64,000 nucleotides of DNA from NCBI GenBank assembly GCA_963676345.2, contig CAXXTS010000006.1:124001-188000 (forward strand), written 5' to 3'. Position 1 is the stretch's first letter. Every line of letters begins with the position of its first letter. Shown here in pieces: positions 53,709 to 63,436 of the stretch. This stretch comes from G963665925 sp963676345. GTDB taxonomy: Bacteria > Bacillota > Clostridia > Peptostreptococcales > Acidaminobacteraceae. The translations under genes were made by a program, and so were the position numbers. A model generated the notes under the pieces. The model did no database searches. It worked only from the letters and a program-made list of their open reading frames with translations, and was not told where the DNA came from.

Positions 53709-53742
53709 TTAGTTTTTAGTTGTAGAACTGAGACTGATTACG

Positions 53743-53773
53743 AAAGAGACGGGATTATTCCCGTCTCTTTTTT
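53743..53773 (+). terminator. Terminator of the S-layer-like gene
   Basis: AAAGAGACGGG-ATTATT-CCCGTCTCTTTTTT, a strong stem with a T-tract. Confidence 0.92.
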
Positions 53774-53812
53774 ATGTTATACTGAGTTGAGAAAGTCAAT
53801 AAGGAGATTTAT

Positions 53813-54460
53813 ATGATTAAAAAGTGTGGTTTATATATAATTTTATTGTTCCTCATAATGAATATTTTTCAACCCATTTCAGAAGGAAACACAGTCAAAA
53901 AAATTTCTGTATATATAGAGGGGGAGATTCAGAGCATCGAAGGTGTCGTACAAGATACCGAAGTTTTGTTGCCGTTAGAGGTGCTTGATTTGCTTGATGT
54001 TAGATATACATGGGAATCTGATGGTGTGAATGTATCTAAGTGTGATATGCATTTTGAGGACAAGATTGTCGTAGAATCTAATGAGGAAATTATTGATTCA
54101 CAAGGAGTATATTTTGGTGATATAAGCGAAGGTATGAGAAATGGAGAAGGCAAGCAGAGTTATTTAAATGGGGATGTATACATAGGTCAGTTTATCAATA
54201 ACTATAAGAGTGGATTTGGCATATACTACTATGAAGATGGTGGCACTTACGAAGGGGAATACAAGTATAATATACGAGACGGCATAGGTAAACGAATATA
54301 CCCGGATAGAAGTTATTATAACGGCGAGTGGGAAATGGGTCTTTGGAATGGGTATGGTTTGTTTTCAGATGCTGGTGGAAAAAAAACATATGGTGAGTGG
54401 AATAATAATTATATGATTAAAAGAATTAGTAAAGAAGAATATAAGGAACGTGTTGATTAA
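53813..54460 (+). CDS. Secreted protein with copper-amine-oxidase-like N-domain and MORN repeats
   Basis: 215 aa. Signal peptide/anchor at the N-terminus (LYIILLFLIMNIFQPISEGN). Residues about 30-70 (QDTEVLLPLEVLDLLDVRYT) look like half of the copper-amine-oxidase N-like domain found in clostridial surface proteins. Residues about 105-200 hold four MORN-type repeats (GDVYIGQFINNYKSGFGIYY, GGTYEGEYKYNIRDGIGKRI, YYNGEWEMGLWNGYGLF, KTYGEWNNNYM). MORN repeats usually support membrane or protein contacts. The function in this locus is unknown. It has its own AATAAGGAGATTTAT site and probable promoter. Confidence 0.82.
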   Translation: MIKKCGLYIILLFLIMNIFQPISEGNTVKKISVYIEGEIQSIEGVVQDTEVLLPLEVLDLLDVRYTWESDGVNVSKCDMHFEDKIVVESNEEIIDSQGVYFGDISEGMRNGEGKQSYLNGDVYIGQFINNYKSGFGIYYYEDGGTYEGEYKYNIRDGIGKRIYPDRSYYNGEWEMGLWNGYGLFSDAGGKKTYGEWNNNYMIKRISKEEYKERVD

Positions 54461-54579
54461 ATTATGATGAGTAATTTTTAGAATAATTTAATGTTTTGTT
54501 CATGGAATTATAAATATTAGCTGATATTCTAATATGGTAAATTAAATTGCCTTGAAGGCAAAAGAATGGAGGAGTAAGT

Positions 54580-55926
54580 ATGCTTCGAAAAATGCTTACA
54601 GTATCAGCGAGTTTGACTTTGGTGATATTTAGCATGTCAAGTCCGGTTTGGGCAGAAACGGTTTCTAAAACACATGTTCTGAACTTACATGATGCTATGA
54701 CGATGGCTATAGAATATAGTCAAGATATTAAAGATGTTGAGAGTCAGAAAGTGTCGCTGGATGAAACACTGAGGTCAGGTATATCAAAAAAAAATCAGAT
54801 TACTTTTATAGTGGAAGATTACAAAGATTTTGTTGATAAATGGTTTGACGATGATGGGCTTTATGATAGATATAAAGATATGTCCGCTAGTGAGTTGCAA
54901 GAAGCTTATATTAATTTGAGTATGAGTCAAGCTAGGGCTTCTGTTTATATGTATCCTGAAAAAGCAAAACAAGTAAATCGTGATATTTCTTTTATCAAGT
55001 ACATGTTTATGTTTGGTACTGACGAACCTGATCTGACAAGTGAAGAACTGTACGAAAAATATGAAAAAAATGCACTGCTTGCTGAAAAGCAAAGTAATGC
55101 GGGTGTGCAGAAAACCTTAAACATGATAGATATGATTGAGGGTAAACTTGAAAGTGGTGTTCTTCAGCTGTATGACACACTGCAAACGCTTGAAAATGGC
55201 ATTAAAATTTCTGAAGAAAATTTGGCCTTAGAGAAAACCGTAAACCACGACTATAACGAAATGTATGCACTTGGTCAAATCTCTAAAGTTGCCTTAGAAA
55301 TTGATACACTTCAGCTAAAACAGCAAGAAGCCAAACATTTGAAGCTACAACTTCAAAATGAAATGGCTGAAAATGCTCTTAAAGCACTGATCGGTGTTAA
55401 TCCGGAGGATAGAATCATACTGACGGAAGATGTGGATGTGAATGGATTTTTAGATGATGTGCCGCTTAATCAAGAAATAGAGATGGCGCAGCTTGCAAAT
55501 ACGGATTTGATAGGCTACCGTCTCGACTATGATGTTATTAAGGCTAACTATGACCTCTATATGGAATACAGTGGCAGGACATTTGGACAGGAGTATGAAA
55601 GTTTAACAGATGACCTGGATGAGGCGGAAAAAAATGTACGTGACAAAGCCTCAGAAGTTGAAGCCAATGTAAGATATGGATACAACGACATTCTTGCACA
55701 AATGCAAGCGTTTAATACAAGCAAAAAGGCTAAGGAAAATGCAGAAGAGTCGCTCATTCAAACCATGGAGTATTATAAGCAAGGCATGGTGACAAGTACT
55801 CAGCTGAGTGGTGCAAAACTTCAGTATCAAGCTGCAGTAAACACACTTAATACGACAGAGCGTGGTTTGCAAAGTTCAATAATGAAGTATAACATTCTTC
55901 TCGAAAAGGGCATACTATACGAATAA
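54580..55926 (+). CDS. TolC-like coiled-coil exported protein (paralogue 1)
   Basis: 448 aa. Signal peptide TVSASLTLVIFSMSSPVWAE. The rest is mostly long helices: NLHDAMTMAIEYSQDIKDVE, LEKTVNHDYNEMYALGQISK and KENAEESLIQTMEYYKQGMV, AQLSGAKLQYQAAVNTLNT, as in outer-membrane-factor (TolC) proteins. In TolC the same helical pattern forms the periplasmic barrel; here the cell is inferred to lack an outer membrane, so the function is unclear. It starts with AATGGAGGAGTAAGT and is followed after 13 nt by a second TolC-like gene. Confidence 0.7.
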   Translation: MLRKMLTVSASLTLVIFSMSSPVWAETVSKTHVLNLHDAMTMAIEYSQDIKDVESQKVSLDETLRSGISKKNQITFIVEDYKDFVDKWFDDDGLYDRYKDMSASELQEAYINLSMSQARASVYMYPEKAKQVNRDISFIKYMFMFGTDEPDLTSEELYEKYEKNALLAEKQSNAGVQKTLNMIDMIEGKLESGVLQLYDTLQTLENGIKISEENLALEKTVNHDYNEMYALGQISKVALEIDTLQLKQQEAKHLKLQLQNEMAENALKALIGVNPEDRIILTEDVDVNGFLDDVPLNQEIEMAQLANTDLIGYRLDYDVIKANYDLYMEYSGRTFGQEYESLTDDLDEAEKNVRDKASEVEANVRYGYNDILAQMQAFNTSKKAKENAEESLIQTMEYYKQGMVTSTQLSGAKLQYQAAVNTLNTTERGLQSSIMKYNILLEKGILYE

Positions 55927-55939
55927 AGAGGTGGCATAA

Positions 55940-57058
55940 ATGAAAAGAAAAATTGCATCAATGATAATTGGTATGATGCTTATCGGTTCGGCTTCTGTTG
56001 GGAGTTACGCGGCTGAGGCAAATCTGGATTTTATTATCCAAAAGGCAAAAGAAAACAATACTGAGTGGAGTTTGTTAAACAAACAGCTTGAACGTGAATC
56101 CAAAGACTATAGAGTTGCAATTAATACTTCAAAAGCAATCACCCCAGGTAAAGAGGATGATGAAGGGTACACGTATGATGAAAAGGTCATTATGGAGCTG
56201 ACACCTCTTGAGGCAGATAAAAGTTACAGCGACCTGAAGTATCAGGAACTACAAAAGGAACATGAATTAACACTTAAGACAATTGAGTATTACTATACTT
56301 ATATCAATTTAGAAGATCAAGTTGAGTATAAAAAAGAGGACTATGAAATTGTTTCAGATCAGTACGATGCTAAGAAAATTGAGTTTGATTTAGGTCAAAT
56401 TACTGAGCTAAGCTTAAAAGAGTATGAAAAAGCATATATGGAGTCTTATCTAGCGTATTTAAATGCAAAAAACAGCTTTGAAAATTACAAAGCAAACTTC
56501 AATATATTCATGGGTAAGGAGCCAACGGCGGATATTAGTGTAGCAGTTGCGTCTATTCCAGAAAAAACACTTGAGGCAATCGATATGGCAGAAATTACTC
56601 AAAGTGTCATTGAAAAGTCATATCAGATCGACCAGTATGAGAAGAGTATTGCTATACAAGAAAAGACAAGAGCGCTAAAATCCCGTTTTAGTGGTTTTGG
56701 AGATGTTGCGGTAGAACTTGAGCAAATTGAAGACAACATATTCAATTATGAAAATAAAGTCAAAACGACAACTCTACAGCTTAAGTATGATGTGATTTCA
56801 AATTATAATAATGTAATCCTTGCTGATTATGATTTGCAGGTTCAAGAAATTGCATTTGAAATTGCCAAGAAAGAGTATGATGTTGCCAAGCTGAAATATG
56901 AGAATGGACTCCTAAGTTTTCTGGAGTATCAGCAAAGCAAGGTGACGTATGAAAGTGCTTACTATAGCTATAATCAAGCGAAATTGAGCCATTATATGGC
57001 TGTTTCAGAGTTCGAGAATTTTGTTTCTGAAAATACAACTGAGATTGTTAATAACTAG
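55940..57058 (+). CDS. TolC-like coiled-coil exported protein (paralogue 2)
   Basis: 372 aa with signal peptide MIIGMMLIGSASVGSYAAEA. The helices repeat the TolC-like layout of the gene upstream: DDEGYTYDEKVIMELTPLEA region, LSLKEYEKAYMESYLAYLN, and the late YDVAKLKYENGLLSFLEYQQ, a typical outer-membrane-factor motif (K..Y..G..S..E....). It lies 13 nt after paralogue 1, so the two form an operon and may make a hetero-oligomer. It ends before a terminator at 57119. Confidence 0.7.
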   Translation: MKRKIASMIIGMMLIGSASVGSYAAEANLDFIIQKAKENNTEWSLLNKQLERESKDYRVAINTSKAITPGKEDDEGYTYDEKVIMELTPLEADKSYSDLKYQELQKEHELTLKTIEYYYTYINLEDQVEYKKEDYEIVSDQYDAKKIEFDLGQITELSLKEYEKAYMESYLAYLNAKNSFENYKANFNIFMGKEPTADISVAVASIPEKTLEAIDMAEITQSVIEKSYQIDQYEKSIAIQEKTRALKSRFSGFGDVAVELEQIEDNIFNYENKVKTTTLQLKYDVISNYNNVILADYDLQVQEIAFEIAKKEYDVAKLKYENGLLSFLEYQQSKVTYESAYYSYNQAKLSHYMAVSEFENFVSENTTEIVNN

Positions 57059-57118
57059 AAATAATTGTAGTTCTCTGTGCATTGAAGTATGATTTATGAG
57101 CTGAATATTTAATTTACA

Positions 57119-57165
57119 AAGCAGATGAAAGTGCCATTTTGAAGCAGGGCATTTCCATCTGCTTT
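57119..57165 (+). terminator. Terminator of the TolC-like pair
   Basis: AAGCAGATGAAAGTGCC pairs with GGCATTTCCATCTGCTT; TTACTT follows. It ends the TolC-like operon. Confidence 0.8.
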
Positions 57166-57292
57166 ACTTGTAGTGCAGATCTCTGTTTAAAACGGTTTTT
57201 TACAGACACATTACGTTTTGCAAGCCCCCTTCTCACTCTACTATGAATGGGATATAATAGAAATTAGAGAAAGTAGATTAAGGAGTGGGACT

Positions 57293-59521
57293 ATGTCAAA
57301 AAAAATAACGGTGATGTTCATCGTATCATTCATTTTTATGTTATCTATTCAGGTGGTTTATGCAGGTGTTGACTTTGATGAAGAAGCAAAGGCGCTCAAT
57401 AAAATGCATCTATTAAGCGGCGATGGCATTGACTTCAATTTGCACGGCAAGCTTAGAAGAAGTGAAGCGTCGGCCTTTATTGTTAAAGTAAAGGGTATGC
57501 AAAATTCTGTACTGCAGGAGAAAGAAAAGTATGCTTCGATTAGTGAAGCTTTTAGTGATGTAACCAAAGATGCTTGGTATGCACCTTATGTTGGGTATTG
57601 CCAAAGAAATGGGATTATATCCGGGTTTGAAGACGGTACATTTAGAGCAAACGAATATGTTACAGAAAAACAGTTTCTTGCCATGCTGCTGAACTCAATG
57701 GAATATGATGGCGGTAGAGATTATGACTGGGACACCGTTTTGAATAAGGCGTATGAAGTTGGCGTTTCTGATAAAATTGAACACGCAGTGACTTCTGAAG
57801 ATAACAGCGATTATTATAGAAAAGACGTTGTACATAGTATTTTCTTAGCGTTAGATAAGCAACTTGATGACGAGGGAATCACAGTCGTTGAGAACCTAAT
57901 TGAGAAGGGGGTAACGACAGAGTCTGTGGCTCGTGGTTATGGTGTACTTAAAGAAGATAAAGTTAAGACTAAACTTAAAAAAGTAGAATTGAAAGATTTG
58001 AACACCCTGCTAATTCAATTTAATGAAGACATCGTGAAACCATCTCTTTCACAAGTTGAAGTTGAATCAGATGATACATCGATTGTTATTGCAGATATGA
58101 CATATTCTGATCAAATTATGGAATTAACCTTCACTACTGATTTAAGTGAGGGACCTGACTACGAAGTTATTCTAAAAGAAATTGTGGACTTAGATGGATA
58201 TGAGACGGATAAACTGAGCGCGGAGTTTGATGGCATAGAAGCAGAAGAAATTATTTCAGATGATTTTAGGATTAAGCGTGTTGAAATAATTGATGAAGAC
58301 AAAGTAATTGTTGAATTTACACATCCAGTCTCTGAAACTGCAGAAAATGTATTATATTACAGATTTGGGTTATCTGGTAATTTGCAAGAAGGGAGTTTTA
58401 AGAATTTGGAAGCTAAAACCCTTCTTGGAAAAGATGACGCTGTTCTTCTTGAATTTGAAGAATTGGAATTTCAATCTAATAAAAACTATGAAATTAGTGT
58501 ACGCGGCGATCTTCAGAGTGCTTATCTGGCCTATATGAATAGAGGCGATGGAGATTCATACAGTTTTAGTGGGAAGAGTGTCAACCTAGATTCTATAGAT
58601 ATAGATGACTTAGAAGTTGTAGACAGCCATTTTTTACGTGTAGAATTTAATCTTCCTGTAGACGAAGAGTCTGGTTTTGACCGTAATAATTATAGAATAC
58701 GAGATTTGTCTACTGGAAGAGATCAATATCCGACTAGAATTTACTATGAACAGACGGAAGACGGTATTGATACTGAGGTAGTATATTTAAAGTTCTCTTC
58801 TCTTCGTAAAGAACGTGAGTATGAGTTTCTTGTAGATGATGTTTATGATTTGTATTTGGAAAGTTATATTAATCGTTATGAAGAAAAATTCGAAGGCGAG
58901 GAGTATGAGAATGTCCCAGAACTTGACGATGTGTTTGTTAGAGATAGAAATACTTTAATTTTAGAGTATGATAGGCCTTTAAGTGATAAAGCGACATCTA
59001 TTGATGTCAATATTGATCATGGTATTGATGTAGATAAAATATGTTTATTTGAAGAAGAACCCCGTTTATTATATGTATATTTAGAAAAAGGCGACTATCT
59101 AGAAGAAGATAAAGATTATAAACTTGAAATAGATGACAAGGTACCAGATTACCTTGGTTTGTCATCAAACAGAGGAGAATCTGAACGCTTTCCTGGAACT
59201 GATGATTATATGGATGAAGTCTATGTAGAAGAAGTCATAAATATTAGCCCAGGTGTATTTATGGTGAAATTCAGTGATTATATTGACATGGAAAGTGCTG
59301 TTGATGTGAATAATTTTGCTTTAACCTACAAGGTCGAAAGAAAGAGAAAATATAATGCACCGTCAGAAGTCATAAAAGTCGATTCTAAAACACTCGTGCT
59401 TCAGTTTGAAAGTTATATGATTGATGAAAAGTTAACGCTGGAAATTGAAAGTGTACAGGATCCATCTGAGCAATATACTTATGAAAACCTTGAGTATAAT
59501 GTTGGAATATTAGAAGAGTAG
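57293..59521 (+). CDS. SLH-domain surface protein with Ig-like repeats (742 aa)
   Basis: Starts at ATG 57293 with AAGGAGTGGGACT upstream and a TATAAT box at 57253-57258; the longer frame from 57218 starts in the promoter. Signal peptide VMFIVSFIFMLSIQVVYAGV. SLH-like modules at about residues 25-70 and 85-190 (SDVTKDAWYAPYVGYCQRNG, then IISGFEDGTFRANEYVTEKQ). From about 230 on, six or so beta-domains recur with phrases such as LNTLLIQFNEDIVKPSL and VDSHFLRVEFNLPVDE, the pattern of Ig-like/SbsA-type domains. It is probably wall-bound and part of the surface layer. Confidence 0.82.
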   Translation: MSKKITVMFIVSFIFMLSIQVVYAGVDFDEEAKALNKMHLLSGDGIDFNLHGKLRRSEASAFIVKVKGMQNSVLQEKEKYASISEAFSDVTKDAWYAPYVGYCQRNGIISGFEDGTFRANEYVTEKQFLAMLLNSMEYDGGRDYDWDTVLNKAYEVGVSDKIEHAVTSEDNSDYYRKDVVHSIFLALDKQLDDEGITVVENLIEKGVTTESVARGYGVLKEDKVKTKLKKVELKDLNTLLIQFNEDIVKPSLSQVEVESDDTSIVIADMTYSDQIMELTFTTDLSEGPDYEVILKEIVDLDGYETDKLSAEFDGIEAEEIISDDFRIKRVEIIDEDKVIVEFTHPVSETAENVLYYRFGLSGNLQEGSFKNLEAKTLLGKDDAVLLEFEELEFQSNKNYEISVRGDLQSAYLAYMNRGDGDSYSFSGKSVNLDSIDIDDLEVVDSHFLRVEFNLPVDEESGFDRNNYRIRDLSTGRDQYPTRIYYEQTEDGIDTEVVYLKFSSLRKEREYEFLVDDVYDLYLESYINRYEEKFEGEEYENVPELDDVFVRDRNTLILEYDRPLSDKATSIDVNIDHGIDVDKICLFEEEPRLLYVYLEKGDYLEEDKDYKLEIDDKVPDYLGLSSNRGESERFPGTDDYMDEVYVEEVINISPGVFMVKFSDYIDMESAVDVNNFALTYKVERKRKYNAPSEVIKVDSKTLVLQFESYMIDEKLTLEIESVQDPSEQYTYENLEYNVGILEE

Positions 59522-59544
59522 AGACAGAGTGAGGGGGGCTCAAC

Positions 59545-61725
59545 ATGAGAAATATCCGTATTATTCTAGGGATGATAGCCATTCTTGTATTGATGCAATT
59601 CAACATGGTTTTAGCATTTGCGTCAACCGATGGGGTGATCAAATTAGAAGTTGGTCAGAGTGAGCAGATTTATACTATGATACAAACTGTTACAGGGTAT
59701 GATCAGGTTGTTAGCCCTAATATCACAGTTCTTGATCCGAATATTGCGCATCTTAGTTCAAGTGGTGTTATAACCGCTTTAAAACCGGGGAGAACGCGAC
59801 TCGAGTTATCTGCTAATGTTGCGGGTGCTATGACACGGGTAAGCATTGAAGTTAATGTGTTAAGCGATATAAAAGACTTCTCTTTAGACAAGAGTTCTGT
59901 CACAGTACAAGCGGGAAATAATTATGATGTTCCATATACGTTAAGTTTAAATTCAGGTGTAGATCAAAATCAATCTTATGTAAACTGGTCATCAGACAAT
60001 ATTGAAGTGGCGTCCATAGATGGCAATGGTGTTGTATCGGTATACGGAATTGGGAAAGCAGTAATAACTGCAGCAACTGTTGATGGTCAGTTTGAAGAGA
60101 AATTCAATTTAACTGGCACACCTGCAGATGAAAGACTTATAGTTAATAATGGATATGCAAAGATACTAAAAGTTGGTGAAGTATTCTCTCCTATGATGTA
60201 TAGTAGCAGTTATGAAATTAATTCTGAAAGTGTTAAAGGAATTTCTTTGACACCACAAACGTGTAAAATGTTGGAAAATGGAGACGTTAAAGCAATCGCT
60301 GGGGGGGATGGACGTGTTCTTTATGTGGATACAGAACATCATATATCAACTGTACTTTCAGTCAAAAGCGTCCCGACGGTAGAGGGTATTGAAATAGAGA
60401 AAGAATCCTTGCTGTTTAATGAGTTAGAACAATCTCAAGAAGTCCATTACCAACTTATACCGACAGAAACACAAGATCAAGTATATGAAACGGGTGTTCT
60501 TTGGACAACGCAGAACCCAAATATTGCCACAGTATCTGATGGTCTTGTTACAGCTCATGATTATGGAATTACAAAAGTTGTAGCAAAAACAGTAGATGGT
60601 AGCCGAATGGATAGTATATGGATTCGAGTTGAAAAAGAAATTGATAGCTTACCAATTAAAACATTTGAGTCGATTGAATTAAATCGTCTTCTTTATGAAG
60701 CTTATGTAGGAGAGGAGATAAATCTAAATATTAAAACAGTTCCTGAAATCGAAGATTTAAGTCAAATAGAAGTAACTGTTCTCAAAGGGCCTAGTTCACA
60801 AATAGAACTACGAGAGGATGGTTATTATTTCATTCCATCGGAAATAACGCGGAATGTCATTTATGTCCGAACGCCTGATGGGAAAGTAGATCATGATTCA
60901 ATTTATGTGAGGTCGGCTATTTCAAGTATTCGAATTCCGAATGATATGATTAAGATATCTAAATATGGAAAGAAAGCGATCTATATAGGCCAAGAAATTG
61001 AACTTAAGTATATTTTAGATCCGGCGAGAGATTTGAAAAATGATGATATCATTAACAAAGATGTTGTCTGGAAGTCATCTGATCCTTCTGTGATAGAAGT
61101 CATTGGAAACAAAAATATTTTAGGAAAAAAGATTGGCGAATCAACATTAACAGTTATGACTGAAGATGGTCTTTTAGAAGATGAAATTGAAATTGGTGTT
61201 CATCCTATTACGCTTGGATTTGCAGTGCCTCGTGAGGTAGAACTTAATGTTGGAGATATATATAAACCTGAAGCTGCATATCGCATGATATATGGATATG
61301 AAAAACCATTTTATGATGAATTTGAAATTGAAGTTACAGGATATGCTATGCTAGCTGAAGAAGTCAAATTATCACGAGATTACTATCTTCAGAAAGCTGA
61401 TGAGCTAGGATATGAGACTTCAATCGAGTATTATAAATACAAAAAACAAGCTACTTTGTACAGTGAAATTCTCAAACTTGAAAATAAAGGGTATTGTAAA
61501 GTCTCTGCTGATATTATATCTCAGCTGTTCGATGAGTCTCCGTTTGTTAAAGTTTCAGGAAGTTTGATACACGTTCTTAGACCTGGAAGGATTGATCTTT
61601 CGGTAAAGAGTCTTGAAAATGAGCAGGTTAGGTCTATGTCGATCCTATCTTCGGCATCGGGTGACGAAGGCGTTCTTACTGTGATTATTGATGGAGTTAA
61701 AATTGATAAGTTGAAAGGGGAGTAG
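59545..61725 (+). CDS. Secreted BIG2-domain (bacterial Ig-like 2) protein
   Basis: 726 aa. Signal peptide RIILGMIAILVLMQFNMVLA. At least four BIG2 modules are visible: about 30-110 (NIAHLSSSGVITALKPGRTR), 112-190 (SVTVQAGNNYDVPYTL, WSSDNIEVASIDGNGVV), 280-365 (PNIATVSDGLVTAHDYGITK) and 470-560 (WKSSDPSVIEVIGNKN). A helical insert (YYLQKADELGYETSIEYYK) lies near 620. No anchor is seen. It starts 23 nt after the upstream SLH gene with GAGTGAGGGGGG and is likely co-transcribed with it. Confidence 0.82.
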   Translation: MRNIRIILGMIAILVLMQFNMVLAFASTDGVIKLEVGQSEQIYTMIQTVTGYDQVVSPNITVLDPNIAHLSSSGVITALKPGRTRLELSANVAGAMTRVSIEVNVLSDIKDFSLDKSSVTVQAGNNYDVPYTLSLNSGVDQNQSYVNWSSDNIEVASIDGNGVVSVYGIGKAVITAATVDGQFEEKFNLTGTPADERLIVNNGYAKILKVGEVFSPMMYSSSYEINSESVKGISLTPQTCKMLENGDVKAIAGGDGRVLYVDTEHHISTVLSVKSVPTVEGIEIEKESLLFNELEQSQEVHYQLIPTETQDQVYETGVLWTTQNPNIATVSDGLVTAHDYGITKVVAKTVDGSRMDSIWIRVEKEIDSLPIKTFESIELNRLLYEAYVGEEINLNIKTVPEIEDLSQIEVTVLKGPSSQIELREDGYYFIPSEITRNVIYVRTPDGKVDHDSIYVRSAISSIRIPNDMIKISKYGKKAIYIGQEIELKYILDPARDLKNDDIINKDVVWKSSDPSVIEVIGNKNILGKKIGESTLTVMTEDGLLEDEIEIGVHPITLGFAVPREVELNVGDIYKPEAAYRMIYGYEKPFYDEFEIEVTGYAMLAEEVKLSRDYYLQKADELGYETSIEYYKYKKQATLYSEILKLENKGYCKVSADIISQLFDESPFVKVSGSLIHVLRPGRIDLSVKSLENEQVRSMSILSSASGDEGVLTVIIDGVKIDKLKGE

Positions 61726-61729
61726 TGTT

Positions 61730-63361
61730 GTGAAAAAAATGATCATAATTACAAGTATTCTCCTACTGCTGATTGCAGTACTTCCCTTAGAGACGTATGC
61801 TATGCAAACTTCTCAAAGTATAGTGCCGGAGTATGCACAGTCGAGTGTTTATAAATCTGGCATAGTTGAAATAGATCTGGATGAATCTATTGAAGCATTT
61901 GATACAAGTCAAGTTTACTTATCGGAGTATGGTGTTCCAGATTCGTCGAAAAAGATACGTGCGTTTGAAGTTAAAGACTCAAGTGTTTCAATTAAGTCTA
62001 TGGGATTAAAAACAGGTAAACGGTATGTGTTAGAGATTAAATACGTTCGAATAAACGATAAATATAAGAACACTTATAAGCGCGTATTCAGAATAAAACG
62101 TTCAACGACAGATCCCGGCTTCTATATTGCAAATGGTCAAATTCTAAATGATCAAATCTTTGAAGTCTATTTTAATCAACCAATTTCAGCTTCCTCTGTG
62201 TTAACATCACATATGCGTATATACGACGAAAGTGAAAATTTAATTTCAGGTGGTGTTGAAGATCAACTGGAGATTGTTCACACTGAGACTCTCAGTAATC
62301 GTGTGATTTACAGAGTGAACGGAAATGTAACTTTTGAGTATGGAAAAGAATATAAGTTACATATAGAAAGTGGATTCGAATCGGTGTATGGTGCAAAAGT
62401 AGATGAAGATGGGCTAGATATCTATTTAAATAGAATTGAAGAGTCAATGGATGTGTATAATATGAGTGATGCGATTACATTATCTGGCTTGTTTTTGCCT
62501 GACAATCATATTATGATAACCTTCAACCGAGAAATGACAAGTACTGTTGCGCCTCTTATAACACAGCGCCTAGGATCAGCGCTTCCTGTGGAGTCTTATG
62601 AGTGGATTTTGGATTCTAACAAAAGGCAAACAAAGTTGCTTGTCAAGTTGTCTGATTCACCTATTTTGGATCAACCGATACTTATATCAGGTGTTAAAAA
62701 ATTGTATACGGGGGAATCTTTTGAGGGTATTACGACAGAATGCGAAGTTCGTAGTGCGCTTACAATTAAAGATATATCAGTTCAAGATGCTTCAACACTT
62801 AAAGTAAGTCTTGACAAGGCAATTGACGTTGATGGTGTTAAAGATTTAGTCATTAAGGTAGACGGCGCTAATGCCACCATAGTAAAAGCTGTTGACGGTG
62901 TAGTGCCAAGTGTAATTCATGTTGGATTAACTTCGTGGAAACGTATAAATGAAGGGCTAACATATAATATTAGTTTGTTAGGTGAAGTTACAGATGTTTA
63001 TGGTGTAACTTATCCTATTGAAGAGAGTATGAGTATTACACCATTGGTAGTGAAGCCACTTAATTTTAAAGTTATACGAGCCAAATATATTGATCACAAT
63101 ATAATTAGTGTCAATTTGAGTCACCCTGTGGATATGAATACAAATTTTGATAAGTATATTACAGTTATTGAGAACTTTTCTGATGAAAAAAATTGCATTG
63201 AAATTTCTGAAGTAGACTATATTGATCCATTTACAGTACACTTGATACTAGAAGAAGATATTGACATGTATGATGCTTATCTGCGTGTTGAAAATCTCAA
63301 TGATTTATCTGGCAAATTACGTATGAATGGTTCTTATCCTGTAGAAGGACTGTTAAATTAA
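61730..63361 (+). CDS. Secreted Ig-like-repeat protein (543 aa)
   Basis: Begins at GTG 61730 with GGGGAG 7 nt upstream, 4 nt after the BIG2 gene, so it is in the same operon. Signal peptide IITSILLLLIAVLPLETYAM. Domains rich in the pattern DSSKKIRAFEVKDSSVSIK and QIFEVYFNQPISASSV (about residues 60, 140, 250, 350, 450) recur, as in SbsA/Big_5-like domains of surface proteins. It lacks any visible anchor. The specific role is unknown. It is the last gene of the surface operon before a new promoter for the polymer-ligase-like gene. Confidence 0.75.
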   Translation: MKKMIIITSILLLLIAVLPLETYAMQTSQSIVPEYAQSSVYKSGIVEIDLDESIEAFDTSQVYLSEYGVPDSSKKIRAFEVKDSSVSIKSMGLKTGKRYVLEIKYVRINDKYKNTYKRVFRIKRSTTDPGFYIANGQILNDQIFEVYFNQPISASSVLTSHMRIYDESENLISGGVEDQLEIVHTETLSNRVIYRVNGNVTFEYGKEYKLHIESGFESVYGAKVDEDGLDIYLNRIEESMDVYNMSDAITLSGLFLPDNHIMITFNREMTSTVAPLITQRLGSALPVESYEWILDSNKRQTKLLVKLSDSPILDQPILISGVKKLYTGESFEGITTECEVRSALTIKDISVQDASTLKVSLDKAIDVDGVKDLVIKVDGANATIVKAVDGVVPSVIHVGLTSWKRINEGLTYNISLLGEVTDVYGVTYPIEESMSITPLVVKPLNFKVIRAKYIDHNIISVNLSHPVDMNTNFDKYITVIENFSDEKNCIEISEVDYIDPFTVHLILEEDIDMYDAYLRVENLNDLSGKLRMNGSYPVEGLLN

Positions 63362-63436
63362 CGAGCCATTGGAGTGTACTTATATATATGATATAATAGT
63401 CGCGGTAATTAATCGTAATGAAAGGCAGATTATAAA

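Noticed and set aside
49812..63361. Sortase LPXTG anchors in the surface proteins
   Set aside because: No LPXTG-like motif followed by a hydrophobic tail was seen at any C-terminus.
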